The notes: generated by a model from the sequence alone, not told the origin. A stretch of 54,776 nucleotides of DNA from Methanosarcinales archaeon Methan_01 (GCA_001602645.1 LUYE01000016.1:1-54776); one strand, 5' to 3'; shown: positions 25,886-36,852, counted from the stretch's first letter. Made by a program: numbers and translations.

Positions 25886-26684
25886 ACTCCTCCATGGACC
25901 TGGCGAGGACCCCCGTCGCCTCCGCCAGGGCCTGATCCCTTTTCAGTACGGCAGAGAGCCTCTCCTTTGCCATCCTCATGGAGTAGGGCTCGACCCTCCA
26001 GCTTACCCCCTGATACCCCACGTCCATCATGATCAGCCCCTCCGCCGGAGCGGGGGCGACCCCCCGGTTCGTCTCGGGATCGAGGAGGCTGCCTACCCAG
26101 GCCAGGTCCCGCTCCCCGGACCCCACCAGCTCCAGGACCGTCGCGATCTTCCTCACCATGTTCCAGAGGAAGCCGTCGGCCCTGACGTCGATGACGACAA
26201 TCCCCTTCTCCTCCGTCAGATCGAGCCTCATCAGGTTCCGGGCCGATGGTCCCCTCTTCTCCGAGGAGAGGTTTCTGAAGTTGTGGACGCCGACGAGCTC
26301 CCTCGCAGCCTTTCGCATACGATCGAGGTCGAGGCCGCCGCCGGGGAGGAGGTACCTGTACTCCCGCCAGAGGGCGGCGTGACGGGCGCTGAAGTTCTCG
26401 GGGACGGGGGCCCAGGCCCAGGCCCAGACGTCGGTGGGGAGCCGGCTGTTTACGACCCGGGGGACGGCGAGATCGGCCTTGGCGGGGTTGACGTAGAAGT
26501 CGATCACCTGGCCGAGGGCCGATACCCCCCGGTCGGTCCTCCCGGCGTAGCAGAAGCTCCCGTCGTTTATCCCCAGGGAGCGGAGGGCGTCCCTGACGGC
26601 GGCCTGGACCGTCGGGACAGCTGGCTGGTGCTGGAAGCCGTGGTAGCCCCGGCCGAGATAGCCGAGCTTGAAGGCGACTTTCAT
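25875..26684 (-). CDS. truA: tRNA pseudouridine(38-40) synthase TruA
   Basis: A 269-residue TruA that makes pseudouridine in the tRNA anticodon arm. It begins [20 protein letters not shown]. The catalytic aspartate is in [15 protein letters not shown] (about residue 53), and the second core block is [14 protein letters not shown]. The open frame continues 86 codons upstream, but that part is low-complexity Pro/Arg and lacks homology, so ATG 26684 is used. It overlaps the tfb stop by 11 bases on the opposite strand. Confidence 0.93.
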   Translation of the reverse strand: MKVAFKLGYLGRGYHGFQHQPAVPTVQAAVRDALRSLGINDGSFCYAGRTDRGVSALGQVIDFYVNPAKADLAVPRVVNSRLPTDVWAWAWAPVPENFSARHAALWREYRYLLPGGGLDLDRMRKAARELVGVHNFRNLSSEKRGPSARNLMRLDLTEEKGIVVIDVRADGFLWNMVRKIATVLELVGSGERDLAWVGSLLDPETNRGVAPAPAEGLIMMDVGYQGVSWRVEPYSMRMAKERLSAVLKRDQALAEATGVLARSMEEFRG

Positions 26685-26755
26685 GTTAACGGATGCGCCC
26701 AGAGGGTTTCGGTGGTCGAAGCTATCGGGACCGGGCCCATCTAGCTTGCATCGGA

Positions 26756-28018
26756 TCAGATCTCCCGGGGGTCGGTGATCTCGCCGGTGATCGCCCCGGC
26801 GGCAGCCGTCGCCGGCGAGCAGAGGTAGACTCTCGCCTTCGGGCTTCCCTGGCGGCCCTGGAAGTTCCGGTTGGAGGTGGAGAGGGAAGCCTCCCCGTCC
26901 CCGAGGAGGCCGAAGCTTCCGCCCATGCAGGGGCCGCAGCATGGGGATTCGACGATGGCCCCCGCCTCCATGAACTTCTCTACGAGCCCCGCTCGGAGGA
27001 CCTTCATGTACTCGGTCCTGCTGGCGGGGATCACCACCATCCGCACCCCCCGGGCCACGGGCTCGTCCCCCATAACCTCAGCGGCGAGGGCGAGGTCCTC
27101 GAACCTGCCGTTGGTGCAGGAGCCGAGGAAGACCTGGTCGATCTTCGTCCCGGCGAGGTCGCCGGCCGGGACGACGTGGTCGACGTGGTGGGGGACGGCT
27201 ACCTGGGGCGGAAGGTCCGAGACCTCCCAGACCCGCTCGGTGAAGGAGGCGTCCTCGTCGCCGTGGAGGACCTTCTCGCCGTCGAAGTCCGGGACCCGCT
27301 CTCGGATGTAACCCAGAGTCGTCTCGTCGGGGTCGACGAGGCCGGCCTTCCCCCCCATCTCGATCGCCATGTTCGTCATCGTCATCCTCTCGGGGACGGA
27401 CATCTTCGATACCGCGGAGCCGGCGAACTCGCAGGCCTGGTAGGTGGCGCCGTCGGCGCCGATGTCGCCGATCATCCTCAGGATGACGTCTTTTGAGGTG
27501 ACGAGCCGGGAGAGCCTCCCCTCAGCCCTGAGCCGCAAGGTCTCGGGGACCATGAACCAGAGCGTTCCCGTAGCGAAGACCGAGGCCATGTCGGTGCTGC
27601 CGATCCCGGTCGAGAACGCGCCGAGGGCGCCGTAGGCGCAGGTGTGGGAGTCGGAGCCGACGACGAGGTCGCCGGGGAGGACGTGCCCCTTCTCCGGCAT
27701 CACCTGGTGGCAGACCCCCTCGAAGACGTCGTAGTTTAGGATCCCCTGCAAGGCAGCGAACCTCCGGAGCATGATGTGGTTCTCGGCGGCCGCGAGGCTG
27801 TCTGCCGGGACCTGATGGTCGAAGAGCACGACTATCCTAGAAGGGTCCCAGACGTGCGCGTCCTCGCCTGCGATCTCGCGAAACCCCTTCACCGCCAGGG
27901 GGCCGGTGATGTCGTGGACCATGGCCCGATCGATATCGGCCATCACGAACTCGCCAGCTTTCACCTCCTTCTTCGAGGCTCGAGAGAAGATCTTCTCAGA
28001 GAGGGTTAGACCTGCCAT
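26756..28018 (-). CDS. 3-isopropylmalate dehydratase / homoaconitase large subunit
   Basis: A 420-residue aconitase-family large subunit. It starts [19 protein letters not shown]. The sequence has [20 protein letters not shown], the iron-sulfur cysteines in FLGSCTNGR and [11 protein letters not shown], and a final [14 protein letters not shown] arginine loop. Methanogens keep two such enzymes: LeuC for leucine, and HacA for the 2-oxosuberate chain of coenzyme B. The large subunit alone does not tell them apart, and no small-subunit gene is adjacent. ATG 28018 is chosen; the frame extends 58 codons upstream without homology. Confidence 0.92.
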   Translation of the reverse strand: MAGLTLSEKIFSRASKKEVKAGEFVMADIDRAMVHDITGPLAVKGFREIAGEDAHVWDPSRIVVLFDHQVPADSLAAAENHIMLRRFAALQGILNYDVFEGVCHQVMPEKGHVLPGDLVVGSDSHTCAYGALGAFSTGIGSTDMASVFATGTLWFMVPETLRLRAEGRLSRLVTSKDVILRMIGDIGADGATYQACEFAGSAVSKMSVPERMTMTNMAIEMGGKAGLVDPDETTLGYIRERVPDFDGEKVLHGDEDASFTERVWEVSDLPPQVAVPHHVDHVVPAGDLAGTKIDQVFLGSCTNGRFEDLALAAEVMGDEPVARGVRMVVIPASRTEYMKVLRAGLVEKFMEAGAIVESPCCGPCMGGSFGLLGDGEASLSTSNRNFQGRQGSPKARVYLCSPATAAAGAITGEITDPREI

Positions 28019-28151
28019 GGCCAGGGAGATCTCCGCCAAAATAGATAAAGCTTGACCCGGCCCTTCGGGGGTCGATGAGAAGATGGCGGGATTGGGAGAA
28101 CGGATCGATAATAGACATTTTAGTCGAATTTTTGAGGAAAAAGAGACCCCA

Positions 28152-28235
28152 AAACCCTTAAATAACGCCGTCATCATTACCCCAATGCACATTAGAGTAC
28201 ATCAAGACTCATCGTTTCTGGAGGATATGCCTTTG
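28152..28235 (+). promoter_or_regulatory. Promoter and start region of the TrpB2-like gene
   Basis: CCCTTAAATAACG (about 28157-28169) is a TATA-like box. GGAGGA at 28220-28225 is a strong ribosome-binding site only one base before ATG 28227 but seven before TTG 28233. That suggests TTG 28233 ([16 protein letters not shown]) as the true start, with ATG 28227 the conventional choice. Confidence 0.5.
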
Positions 28236-29585
28236 AAAACTAAAATTCTGCTGGATGAAGAAGAGATACCTAAGCGGTGGTACAACGTCGCCGCAGACCT
28301 TATAACTCCCCTGGACCCGCCCCTGAACCCCCAGACCGGAAAGGTCATCGACCCCAAAGACCTGGAGATGATCTTTCCGAGGGAGCTGATCCGGCAGGAG
28401 ATGTCCACCGAGCGGTGGATCGACATCCCCGATGAGGTCCGGGAGATCCTCAAGCTCTGGAGGCCGACCCCCCTCTTCCGGGCCCACCGCCTCGAGGAGC
28501 ACCTCAAGACCCCGGCGCGGATATACTACAAGTACGAGGGGGTCAGCCCCGCCGGGAGCCACAAGCCGAACACCGCCGTCGCCCAGGCTTACTTCAACAT
28601 GAAGGCCGGGATCGAGAGGATCGCTACCGAGACCGGCGCCGGCCAGTGGGGCTCGGCCCTCTCCATGGCCACGAGCTTCTTCGGCCTCGAGTGCCGGGTC
28701 TACATGGTCCGGGCGTCCTTCGACCAGAAGCCGTACCGGAAGAGCATCATGCAGGTATGGGGCGCCGAGTGCGTCGCAAGCCCCAGCGAGCTGACCAACT
28801 CCGGAAGGGCGATCCTAAAAGAGCACCCCAACACCGGCGGTAGTTTAGGAATCGCCATCTCCGAGGCCGTCGAGGACGCGGCCACCCACGATAACACCAA
28901 CTACGCTCTGGGATCCGTCCTAAACCACGTCCTCCTCCACCAGACCGTCGAGGGCCAAGAGCTCAAAAAGCAGATGGCGACCGTCGACGACTATCCCGAC
29001 GTCATATACGGCTGCGTCGGCGGCGGCTCTAACTTCCCCGGCATGTGCTTCCCCTTCGTCCCCGACAAATTGAAGGATAAGAAGGAGATCAAGATGGTCG
29101 CCTGCGAGCCCGCCGCCTGCCCCACCCTGACGAAGGGGCTCTACACCTACGACTTCGGCGACACCGCGCGGCTCACCCCCCTCCTCAAGATGTACACCCT
29201 GGGCCACGACTTCATCCCGCCATCGATCCACGCCGGAGGGCTCCGATACCACGGCGACGCCCCCCTCCTCTGCAACCTAGTCCACGACGGCGTCATCGAG
29301 GCGATGTCCTTCCACCAGAACGAGGTCTTCAAGGCCGCCGTCACCTTTGCTCGGACCGAGGGGATCCTCCCCGCCCCCGAGTCCTCCCACGCGATAAAGC
29401 CGGCCATCGATGACGCCATCGCCTGCAAGAAGACCGGCGAGGAGAAGACGATCGTCATCTCCCTCAGCGGCCACGGCCACTTCGACCTCTCCAGCTACGA
29501 CGCCTACTTCTCAGGAAATCTGGTGGACTACGAGTACCCCGAGGAGCTGGTGAAGCAGTCCCTGGCGAAGATCCCCAAGTTCTGA
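28227..29585 (+). CDS. trpB2: Tryptophan synthase beta-like protein TrpB2
   Basis: About 450 residues of the TrpB2 branch of PLP-dependent tryptophan synthases, recognised by the N-terminal [15 protein letters not shown] and the long insert before the core. The PLP lysine is in [16 protein letters not shown]. The glycine-rich phosphate loop is [12 protein letters not shown], and the C-terminal [13 protein letters not shown] is conserved. TrpB2 enzymes join indole and serine, sometimes without a TrpA partner. No trpA or other trp gene is nearby, so this is an orphan copy, possibly for indole salvage. Confidence 0.92.
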   Translation: MPLKTKILLDEEEIPKRWYNVAADLITPLDPPLNPQTGKVIDPKDLEMIFPRELIRQEMSTERWIDIPDEVREILKLWRPTPLFRAHRLEEHLKTPARIYYKYEGVSPAGSHKPNTAVAQAYFNMKAGIERIATETGAGQWGSALSMATSFFGLECRVYMVRASFDQKPYRKSIMQVWGAECVASPSELTNSGRAILKEHPNTGGSLGIAISEAVEDAATHDNTNYALGSVLNHVLLHQTVEGQELKKQMATVDDYPDVIYGCVGGGSNFPGMCFPFVPDKLKDKKEIKMVACEPAACPTLTKGLYTYDFGDTARLTPLLKMYTLGHDFIPPSIHAGGLRYHGDAPLLCNLVHDGVIEAMSFHQNEVFKAAVTFARTEGILPAPESSHAIKPAIDDAIACKKTGEEKTIVISLSGHGHFDLSSYDAYFSGNLVDYEYPEELVKQSLAKIPKF

Positions 29586-29620
29586 GTTCCGAAGGGGACG
29601 GGGGGAGCAGACTGAAGAAG

Positions 29621-30742
29621 GTGGGGTTCCTCGTCAACCCCATCGCCGGCATGGGCGGTGCCGTCGGCCTCAAGGGGACCGACGGCCTCGTCGAGGAGGC
29701 GCTGGCCAGGGGGGCGGTCGCCGTCGCCCCCCGCCGGGCGGAGGCGGCCCTAGCTGGGCTCGTAGGCCTCGACGTCCTCTTTCTGACCGCCGCCGGCGAT
29801 ATGGGAGAGGCGTCCCTCAGAAGGTACGGCCTCCGATGCCGGGTGGTCCACCGGCCTTCGGGCACGTCGACGGCGGAGGACACCCGGGAAGTCTGCCGAT
29901 GTTTCATCGAAGAAGGCGTCGACCTGATCGTCTTCTCCGGCGGCGATGGGACCGCCCGGGACGTCGCCGGGGTTGTAGGATCGAGGGTCCCCATCATCGG
30001 GATACCCGCAGGCGTCAAGATGCACTCGGGGGTCTTCGCCGTAAGCCCCCAGGCGGCGGGAGAGCTCATCCGGGGATATCTGGAAGGGAATCTCCAAACG
30101 AGGGAGACGGAGATCCTGGACGTCGACGAGGAGAAGTACCGGGCCGGGACCCTCGACACCAAGATCTACGGGGTCGCCGCCGTCCCCTACCAGCCGGTCC
30201 TCGTCCAGGAGAGGAAGCAGATCTACGCCGCGAGCTCCGAAGAGGATTTTAAAGAGGAGATCGCCGCCTTCGCCTCGGAGTTCATGCAGGACGGCTCCGC
30301 CTACATCCTGGGGGCGGGGACGACGACCGCCAAGATCGCCGAACTCCTTGGCGTTGAGAAGACCCTCCTGGGGGTCGACTTGGTGAAAGACGGCCGAGTG
30401 ATCTGCCGCGACGCCTCCGAAAGCGACCTCCTCCGAGAGATCGAGGCGGTGGGGAGGACGAAGATCGTAGTCAGCCCCATCGGAGCCCAGGGGTTCATCC
30501 TGGGGAGGGGAAGCCAGCAGATAAGCCCCCAGGTCCTCAGAAAGGCCGGGCCGGAAAACCTGATCATCGTCGCCACCCCCCACAAGCTGAAGGAGACGCC
30601 CCGCCTCATGGTGGAGACCGGAGACCCCGAGCTCGACGAGATCATATCGGGAAGGCGACAGGTGATCTGCGGCTACAGGATCGCCCAGCGAAAGGAGGTT
30701 GTTGCCACCTCAAAGGTCGGGACGGACGGAGAAAGCCCGTAG
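29621..30742 (+). CDS. ATP-NAD kinase family protein (COG3199-like)
   Basis: A 373-residue protein. It starts GFLVNPIAGMGGAVGLKGTD and has the NAD-kinase signature VFSGGDGTARDVAGVV near residue 105. The C-terminal half contains SPIGAQGFILGRGSQQISP. This is the COG3199 group, related to NAD kinases but longer, whose true substrate is uncertain. GTG 29621 is the start given. The codons just upstream read CTG-AAG-AAG-GTG after GGGGGAG, and homologues often begin MKK, so a rare CTG start at 29612 is possible. It lies 35 bases after trpB2. Confidence 0.83.
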   Translation: MGFLVNPIAGMGGAVGLKGTDGLVEEALARGAVAVAPRRAEAALAGLVGLDVLFLTAAGDMGEASLRRYGLRCRVVHRPSGTSTAEDTREVCRCFIEEGVDLIVFSGGDGTARDVAGVVGSRVPIIGIPAGVKMHSGVFAVSPQAAGELIRGYLEGNLQTRETEILDVDEEKYRAGTLDTKIYGVAAVPYQPVLVQERKQIYAASSEEDFKEEIAAFASEFMQDGSAYILGAGTTTAKIAELLGVEKTLLGVDLVKDGRVICRDASESDLLREIEAVGRTKIVVSPIGAQGFILGRGSQQISPQVLRKAGPENLIIVATPHKLKETPRLMVETGDPELDEIISGRRQVICGYRIAQRKEVVATSKVGTDGESP

Positions 30743-30800
30743 CATAAGGGCTGCCGCTCAAATGCGGGCATCATCGAAGTTCATTTTTAATGCTGATCTT
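30735..30800 (+). terminator. Hairpins and T-rich run after the NAD-kinase-like gene
   Basis: AGCCCGTAGCATAAGGGCT and GCCGCTCAAATGCGGGC form two short adjacent or alternative stems over the stop codon region. CATTTTTAATGC follows at about 30782. This is consistent with an archaeal U-tract terminator at the end of the trpB2-kinase unit, which converges with the ATP synthase operon. Confidence 0.35.
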
Positions 30801-30901
30801 AAGCCGACGATCGGGTCTGAGTTGCCTTTCGATGCATCAAAAAATAGAGGTCTGAGGGAGCCTCCGACCCAAGATCTTGGGGGCCGGGGCCCCTCGCGCC
30901 T

Positions 30902-31078
30902 TCACCTCAGAGAGTTCCATAGGGCGATCAGGTGATCGCCGTACAGAACATAAATGAGGACGAACACCCCGAGGATGACGTACAGGTTCGAGATGTAGAC
31001 GAGGACCTGCAGCAGTCGTGCCTTCTTCTCGGGGGTTCCAAACCACTCTTTCGCCTTTCGTTCAAGCAGGTTCGCCAT
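30902..31078 (-). CDS. atpG: Small membrane protein AhaG/AtpG-like, end of the ATP synthase operon
   Basis: A 58-residue gene reading MANLLERKAKEWFGTPEKKA, then a single membrane helix (VLVYISNLYVILGVFVLIYV) and a short tail ending WNSLR. It lies 21 bases downstream of atpD on the same strand. In Methanosarcina mazei the operon is ahaHIKECFABDG, where AhaG is a small hydrophobic protein in just this place; its role is unsettled. Position, size and helix make this the likely equivalent. The overlapping reading in another frame is Arg/Pro-rich nonsense. Confidence 0.8.
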   Translation of the reverse strand: MANLLERKAKEWFGTPEKKARLLQVLVYISNLYVILGVFVLIYVLYGDHLIALWNSLR

Positions 31079-31099
31079 ACGATGACGCCATCGAGATGC

Positions 31100-31804
31100 C
31101 TATCCCGCCTTGGCTGTCGCCTTCTTGGCCGCAGCCGACTCCGCCAGCTTCGCAGCCTCGGCGGCCTTCGCTGCCCTCTGGGCCTTGCCCTTGAGCATCT
31201 TCAGCTTTACGAGGTTGTCTCTCTCCATCTCTTCCAGTGCGAAGCCGATGAACCGGACGGTATCGTGGATGTCGGGGATCACTTTGAACTCCAGAGCGTT
31301 CACCCGTCTCTTGGTGGCGTCGATGTCCTCCACCAGCTTGATAAGGGCGGTCTCCACCTCTGCAGCGGTGATGATCTTATCCACCAGGCTCTCGTAGGCC
31401 TCAGCAGCTTCGTCGATGGCAGCGCTCGTACCGATGATGCCGTATCCGCGCTCGAACATCTGCTTCTGAACTGAATCTGCCGTAATCTTCGGCACTACGA
31501 CGCCCATGATGTTCCTGCTTTCCAGCTCTACAGCCGGCTCCTTCTGGAGGGCGAAGGCGACGCTCTTGATCGCGAGCGCACCTTCGGTAGCCTTGGCCAT
31601 GTTGAGGCTCTGCTGAGCTTTTATGAAGTCCTCGACCAACTCCTGACGGATGGTCCTCGCCTGGTTGAGGACCTCAAAAAACTCGATCATCAGACCGTCA
31701 CGCTTCATCTTCAGAAGATTGTGACCCATCTGAGCGACCTTGATCCTCCTCTTTAGGGCGATAAGGACTGCCCTGGTCGGCTTCGTCCCACTGATTACGG
31801 CCAT
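31100..31804 (-). CDS. atpD: A-type ATP synthase subunit D (central stalk)
   Basis: A 234-residue long coiled-coil rotor shaft subunit of the A1 domain. It starts MAVISGTKPTRAVLIALKRR, has the family MKRDGLMIEF, and later FKVIPDIHDTVRFIGFALEE. The C-terminus is Ala/Lys-rich (about 205-234), longer than in many homologues. It begins five bases after atpB. Confidence 0.96.
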   Translation of the reverse strand: MAVISGTKPTRAVLIALKRRIKVAQMGHNLLKMKRDGLMIEFFEVLNQARTIRQELVEDFIKAQQSLNMAKATEGALAIKSVAFALQKEPAVELESRNIMGVVVPKITADSVQKQMFERGYGIIGTSAAIDEAAEAYESLVDKIITAAEVETALIKLVEDIDATKRRVNALEFKVIPDIHDTVRFIGFALEEMERDNLVKLKMLKGKAQRAAKAAEAAKLAESAAAKKATAKAG

Positions 31805-31808
31805 GATC

Positions 31809-33191
31809 TCACTCTTTCTTCCTGTACCTGGGGTGGTACTTCTTGATGAGGTGGTCGTCGATCCTCGTCAGCATCGTCTCGGGGAGGGCCGATAGGAGGT
31901 TCCATCCGATGTCCAGAGTATCGAAGATGGACCGGTCCTCGTCTCTGCCCTGGTTGACGAACTTGCGCTCGAAGGCATCTGCGAACTCCAGGACGAGCCG
32001 GTCCCTCTCAGAGAGAGCTTCCTTACCGACGATGGCCACGAGGCCTCGGAGATCGCATCCCTCTGCATAGTAGGCGTAGAGCTGGTCTGAGACCGCCCTA
32101 TGATCCTCTCGGGTGTGGCCTGCTCCGATGCCGGAGTTCATCAGCCTGCTGAGGGACGGCCTGATGTCGATGGGTGGGTAGATGCCCTTTCGGTGAAGCT
32201 CACGAGAGACGATCAGCTGGCCCTCGGTGATGTAGCCGCTGAGGTCGGGGATCGGGTGGGTGATGTCGTCGCCGGGCATGGTGAGGATGGGGAACTGGGT
32301 GATGGACCCCTTCTTGCCGGTGATGATCCCAGCCCTCTCGTACTGGATGGCGAGGGTGGTGTACATGTAGCCGGGATATCCTCTTCGGCCGGGCACCTCT
32401 TCACGGGCGGCCCCCATCTGTCTCATAGCCTCGCAGTAGTTGGTCATGTCGGTGTAGATGACCAGCACGTGCATATCGAGGTCGAAGGCGAGGTACTCAG
32501 CGGTCGTCAGACCAAGCTGAGGAGTGAGCAGCCTCTCGACAGCGGGGTCGTCGGCCAGGTTCAGGAAGACGACCGCCCTTTCCAGGGCGCCGGTCCTCTC
32601 GAAGTCGGCCATGAAGTGCTGAGCTTCCTCGTTGGTGATCCCCATGGCGCAGAAGACGACGGCGAAGGACTCGGCCTCGCCGAGGGCCTTGGCCTGCCGG
32701 GCGATCTGGAGGGCCACATCGTTGTGGGGGAGACCCGCTCCGGAGAAGATTGGAAGCTTCTGGCCCCGGACTAAGGTGTTGGTCCCGTCGATGGTGGAGA
32801 TCCCGGTCTGGATGAAAGCCCTGGGCTTCTCTCGGGCGGCGGGGTTGATGGCCGCACCAGAGATGTCTTTCGATACGTCGGGCACTATTGGCGGGCCGCC
32901 ATCTCGGGGCTGACCAGACCCAGAGAGGACTCTCCCGATGATGTCGGGAGAGAGGGGCATCTTGATCACGTCGCCGGTGAACTTGACGGTGGACTCCTTG
33001 CCGAGGCCGCCCGTCCCCTCGAAGACCTGGACGACGACGACTTCGTTGGAGGTGTCAAGAACCTGACCCCTCTTCAACTCCCCCGTCTCGGTCCGAATCT
33101 CCACCAGCTCGTTGAAACCTATGGGCTCGGTCTTCTCGACGAAGAGGAGAGGGCCCTTGATCTCGTTAATAGTCTTGTACTCCTTGGTCAT
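31809..33191 (-). CDS. atpB: A-type ATP synthase subunit B (regulatory, nucleotide-binding)
   Basis: A 460-residue non-catalytic subunit of the A3B3 head. It starts [19 protein letters not shown]. The degenerate P-loop region is [16 protein letters not shown] (no GKT), as expected for B. The family signature [12 protein letters not shown] lies in the C-terminal half. Twelve bases separate it from atpA. Confidence 0.97.
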   Translation of the reverse strand: MTKEYKTINEIKGPLLFVEKTEPIGFNELVEIRTETGELKRGQVLDTSNEVVVVQVFEGTGGLGKESTVKFTGDVIKMPLSPDIIGRVLSGSGQPRDGGPPIVPDVSKDISGAAINPAAREKPRAFIQTGISTIDGTNTLVRGQKLPIFSGAGLPHNDVALQIARQAKALGEAESFAVVFCAMGITNEEAQHFMADFERTGALERAVVFLNLADDPAVERLLTPQLGLTTAEYLAFDLDMHVLVIYTDMTNYCEAMRQMGAAREEVPGRRGYPGYMYTTLAIQYERAGIITGKKGSITQFPILTMPGDDITHPIPDLSGYITEGQLIVSRELHRKGIYPPIDIRPSLSRLMNSGIGAGHTREDHRAVSDQLYAYYAEGCDLRGLVAIVGKEALSERDRLVLEFADAFERKFVNQGRDEDRSIFDTLDIGWNLLSALPETMLTRIDDHLIKKYHPRYRKKE

Positions 33192-33203
33192 TGATAACCA
33201 CCC

Positions 33204-34937
33204 TCATGACATCGTCTTGAACTCGCTCTCCATCTGAGCCAGGACTTTATTCAGCTCGGGCTCGTAGTCCTCGAGAAGTCTGACCTTCGCCAGAGCGTCC
33301 TTCGAGGGCGTCTTGAGGATCACATCCGTGGGGATTCCGCGGGCGAGGGCCTCGAAGGCGTGGTCCCTGAAGGAGAGGATCGCCTTGAGGAGGTCGAACT
33401 GCTTCTTGTAAGGACAGAAGGTGTCGACCGGGTGGAAGGCGCTCTGAGCCAGCCAGAAGTTGATGATCATCCTCGCGACCTCGAGGGTCAGCTGCTGGTC
33501 CTCCGGGAGGGCGTCGGACCCGACGAGCATCACGATCTCTTCCAGCTCGGCGTTCTCCTGGAGGATCTCCATGGCCCGCCTCTTGTTCTTGTTCCAGTCG
33601 GGCGAGACGTTCTCTACGAACCACGGCTCGAGGGTCAGGTCGTAGAGGGAGTAGCTGTCCAGCCAGTTGATCGACGGGAAGTGACGCCTCTGAGTGAGCT
33701 TCGAGTCGAGGGCCCAGAATACCTTGGTGATACGGAGGGTGTTCTGAGTGACGGGCTCGGTGAAGTCTCCGCCGGGCGGACTGACGGCGCCGACGATGCT
33801 GATGGAGCCCTCGGTCCCCTCCAGGGTCGTAACCCTGCCAGACCTCTCGTAGAAGTCGGCGAGCCTCGCCCCGAGGTAAGCGGGATATCCTTCCTCACCA
33901 GGCATCTCTTCAAGACGGCTGGAGAGCTCTCTCATCGCCTCGGCCCACCGAGAGGTGGAGTCGGCGGTCATCATCACGTCGAATCCCATATCTCGGTAGT
34001 ACTCGGCGGTGGTGATCCCGGTGTAGATGGACGCCTCTCGGGCGGCCACGGGCATGTTGGAGGTGTTGGCGTAGACGATGGACCTCTCCATCAGGGGCCT
34101 GTTGGTCCTGGGGTCCACCAGCTCCGGGAACTCGTGGAGGAGGTCTGCCATCTCGTTGCCGCGTTCGCCGCAGCCGACGTAGACGACGATGTCGACATCC
34201 GACCACTTGGAGAGGGTCTGCTGCATGACCGTCTTTCCGGTTCCGAACCCTCCGGGGATGGCTGCAGTGCCGCCCTTGGCGAGGGAGAAGAACCCATCGA
34301 TGACCCTCTGACCAGTTCTCAGGGGGATGGTGGGGGCCTGCTTCGCCCTGGATGGTCTAGCTCTCCGGACCGGCCAGTACTGGATCATGGGGAGCTCCGT
34401 CCCGTCCTCCAGGACGCAGATCGTATCCTCGACGGTGAAGTTTCCGGAGTGGATCTCCTTTACCGTGCCCCTCTTGCCTGGGGGCATCATGATCTTGTGC
34501 TTGATGAGGAGCTGCTCCTGGACCGTCCCTAACGTCTGTCCGGGCTCCACCTTGTCGCCCTTCTTCACGACGGGGGTGAACTCCCACTTCTTCTTGTGGT
34601 CGATACCATCAACGAAAAGACCTCTGCTGATGAAGTTTCCAGACGCCTCCACCAGCTTGGGGAGAGGTCTCTGGATGCCATCATAAATAGAGGTAAGAAT
34701 CCCTGGACCGAGTTGTGCCACCAGCGGTGCTCCAGTCTCCTTGACAGGCTCCCCCGGCTTCACGCCAGCGGTATCCTCGTATACCTGGATGACGTGCTTG
34801 TCCCCGGCGATGCCGATGATCTCGCTCATCAGCCCCTCTTCGCCGACCAGGACCAGGTCGTACATGTGAGATTTCAGACCTGTAGCCTGCACCACCGGCC
34901 CGGCAACTCTGTGAACCTTGCCCGTGCCTACTTCCAT
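33204..34937 (-). CDS. atpA: A-type ATP synthase catalytic subunit A
   Basis: A 577-residue catalytic subunit. The P-loop is GGFGTGKT at residues 229-236. The non-homologous insert characteristic of A/V-type A subunits spans about 110-200. The arm motif [12 protein letters not shown] is present. It starts at ATG 34937, overlapping the end of atpF by 10 bases, so translation is coupled. No intein interrupts the P-loop. Confidence 0.97.
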   Translation of the reverse strand: MEVGTGKVHRVAGPVVQATGLKSHMYDLVLVGEEGLMSEIIGIAGDKHVIQVYEDTAGVKPGEPVKETGAPLVAQLGPGILTSIYDGIQRPLPKLVEASGNFISRGLFVDGIDHKKKWEFTPVVKKGDKVEPGQTLGTVQEQLLIKHKIMMPPGKRGTVKEIHSGNFTVEDTICVLEDGTELPMIQYWPVRRARPSRAKQAPTIPLRTGQRVIDGFFSLAKGGTAAIPGGFGTGKTVMQQTLSKWSDVDIVVYVGCGERGNEMADLLHEFPELVDPRTNRPLMERSIVYANTSNMPVAAREASIYTGITTAEYYRDMGFDVMMTADSTSRWAEAMRELSSRLEEMPGEEGYPAYLGARLADFYERSGRVTTLEGTEGSISIVGAVSPPGGDFTEPVTQNTLRITKVFWALDSKLTQRRHFPSINWLDSYSLYDLTLEPWFVENVSPDWNKNKRRAMEILQENAELEEIVMLVGSDALPEDQQLTLEVARMIINFWLAQSAFHPVDTFCPYKKQFDLLKAILSFRDHAFEALARGIPTDVILKTPSKDALAKVRLLEDYEPELNKVLAQMESEFKTMS

Positions 34938-35227
34938 AAATCAACACCTATTGCCCTTTTAATCTTCTCTCTCATCTCTGTGCTCTGCTCAGTTCCGATG
35001 GCTATCACCGTCGGCTTGACGGACTCGGTCAGCGTTCCCCTGAGCCTGGAGGGTAGATTGTTGAAGTCCGCCTGGCCCAGGACGACGATCCCGACCTCGG
35101 GGTCCGCCATGACCGTCTCTATCTTTGAGATGAGCTCCTCCTGGGTAGTGGCCTCGTAAGCTTTCCTCACTCCCGCCAGGGTGAAACCTATCACAGCATC
35201 ACCGCTGCCGATAACAGCAATCTGCAT
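34928..35227 (-). CDS. atpF: A-type ATP synthase subunit F (central stalk)
   Basis: A 99-residue subunit starting [20 protein letters not shown], with a Rossmann-like fold (GIVVLGQADFNNLP). It binds subunit D in the rotor and tunes ATPase activity. Its start overlaps the atpC stop by one base and its end overlaps atpA. Confidence 0.95.
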   Translation of the reverse strand: MQIAVIGSGDAVIGFTLAGVRKAYEATTQEELISKIETVMADPEVGIVVLGQADFNNLPSRLRGTLTESVKPTVIAIGTEQSTEMREKIKRAIGVDLWK

Positions 35228-36270
35228 TACGCCACCACCTGTTCTTCGATGACCTCAGCAGGAAGTCCCGCCTCTTTGCCGCGGACGATCTTCCTGATGT
35301 TTGAAACCTCGGTGTCCTTGCTGACGATGTAACCCAGCACCGGAAGGATGGAGAGCGGATGATAGTTCGATATCGCCCAAGCGTACCTGACCAGGTATGC
35401 CCGAAGGCGCGCCTCTATCCTGCTCACTCCGCCTCCTTCTCCCACTACGTCCGATATGGCGCTCCAGAAGGGATAGCCTTCAAGTCCCCTGACGAACTCG
35501 TTGTAGGATTGGCCCGCCATCCGGCTCAGCTCTTCGTGGAGCTTTCCGCCGGGGATCAGGTTATCCTGTATTACGCTTGCCTCGATCCCGGCCTTGTTCA
35601 TCCGGAAGAGGGTGACCAGGTTCTTGACGTCTATCTCCTTTCGGACGTACTTCAGCAGGAGACCGCCTCCAACGGAGAGGGTTCCGCCGACAGCGCGCTC
35701 CATCCGGAAGTAGTAAAGCTTGTCCAGGGCGTTCTCCACCGAAGAGAGCATCTGTCCATCGTAGTGGGCCAGAGCTTCGTAGTAGTCGGTCCCGTCGAAG
35801 GCAGAGATGACCTCCTCGACCCGCTCCTTCTTGGCCAGACCCTCCAGGAACTCCGGATCCAGCTCGCCGGCAGGGACCAGGTACTTCATAATCTCCTCTT
35901 CGCTGGCCCCGTAGAACTTGCCTCGGAGTATCGTTTTGATGTTCCAGATATCCCAACGCCTCAGGTACTCCAGGATGAGAAACTGAGGTTCATCGATCGA
36001 GACCTCCAGGAGTTTCCTGTAGGTCTTTGCCAGGTTGGCGAAGGTGGCGTACTCCACCAGCTCCGCTCCGGAGTGGTCCTTCGCCATCAGGTCGATCTCT
36101 TCCTTGTATTGGGTCTCCTCTAGGTACCGCGTGATCTCTGGTATGTCCATGCCCAGCATTCTCTGATACATCTCGTGGGGGATGAGCTTGGTCTTCATGG
36201 CCCTGACCCGCCCCGTGATGTACGCGTACTTCACCGGTTTTCCGAACTTCGGCAAACGTAGTACCGGCAT
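35227..36270 (-). CDS. atpC: A-type ATP synthase subunit C (rotor collar, d-like)
   Basis: A 347-residue subunit that couples the c-ring to the DF shaft. It starts [20 protein letters not shown], typical with YITGRVRAM. The body is a three-part helical bundle with [19 protein letters not shown] and repeat-like segments. ATG 36270 is preferred because GGTGAGG lies immediately upstream; a TTG at 36282 only adds four residues. The start is 4 bases after atpE. Confidence 0.94.
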   Translation of the reverse strand: MPVLRLPKFGKPVKYAYITGRVRAMKTKLIPHEMYQRMLGMDIPEITRYLEETQYKEEIDLMAKDHSGAELVEYATFANLAKTYRKLLEVSIDEPQFLILEYLRRWDIWNIKTILRGKFYGASEEEIMKYLVPAGELDPEFLEGLAKKERVEEVISAFDGTDYYEALAHYDGQMLSSVENALDKLYYFRMERAVGGTLSVGGGLLLKYVRKEIDVKNLVTLFRMNKAGIEASVIQDNLIPGGKLHEELSRMAGQSYNEFVRGLEGYPFWSAISDVVGEGGGVSRIEARLRAYLVRYAWAISNYHPLSILPVLGYIVSKDTEVSNIRKIVRGKEAGLPAEVIEEQVVA

Positions 36271-36274
36271 GGCC

Positions 36275-36823
36275 TCACCCAAACAGGATCTTCGAGACGT
36301 CTTTCATGGACTTGCTGAATGCTTCGCTCGCCAGAGTTTCGTAGGTGTGATCGTAGCTCATCGATCCATCTTCACTCTCTATCACGACGCCGCCGACGGT
36401 GTCCACAGTCCCGGCATAGTTGGGGGCAAGAGAAGAGACGAAGGCCTGGTCCTTCTTGCTGGACTTGACCTTCATCTCCTTCAGGTTGTAGGACTTGACG
36501 ATCTCCTTGATGAGGTCCTCGTTCTCCTTAGCTGGAAGCTTCGATACCGCCTCTATCAGCTTCAAACGAGTATCCTCCATGAGATCTTTGCGCACGTTAA
36601 GCTCCGACCTCTTCACCTGAAGATGAGCGCTCGAAATTACTCTGCGCTCCAGAGCCTCTACAGCGCTGTCTGCCTCCGCCTCTTTTTCGGACTTGATTCC
36701 CGCGGCACGTTCTCTGGCTTCATTAAGTATCCTCGCCACCTCTTGCTCGGTCTCGGCGTTTATCTCCGCGACCTTGCTCTTACTGGAGGCAAGGATGTCC
36801 TCTACGACTGCGTCTAGTGCCAT
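36275..36823 (-). CDS. atpE: A-type ATP synthase subunit E (peripheral stalk)
   Basis: A 182-residue peripheral stalk subunit. The N-terminal half is a charged coiled coil ([20 protein letters not shown]). The C-terminal half is a globular domain ending in [15 protein letters not shown]. It pairs with AtpH. The ATG at 36823 lies 29 bases after atpK. Confidence 0.94.
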   Translation of the reverse strand: MALDAVVEDILASSKSKVAEINAETEQEVARILNEARERAAGIKSEKEAEADSAVEALERRVISSAHLQVKRSELNVRKDLMEDTRLKLIEAVSKLPAKENEDLIKEIVKSYNLKEMKVKSSKKDQAFVSSLAPNYAGTVDTVGGVVIESEDGSMSYDHTYETLASEAFSKSMKDVSKILFG

Positions 36824-36852
36824 TCCTCTCGACCTCGCTCAGGATGGCTAGT

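Noticed and set aside
26685-26942. N-terminal extension of truA by 86 codons
   Set aside because: Pro/Arg-rich without homology; it overlaps the 3' part of the LeuC/HacA gene.
30837-31046. 69-codon frame overlapping the AhaG-like gene
   Set aside because: Arg/Pro-rich and featureless; the other frame gives a membrane helix, a sensible N-terminus and the operon position of ahaG.
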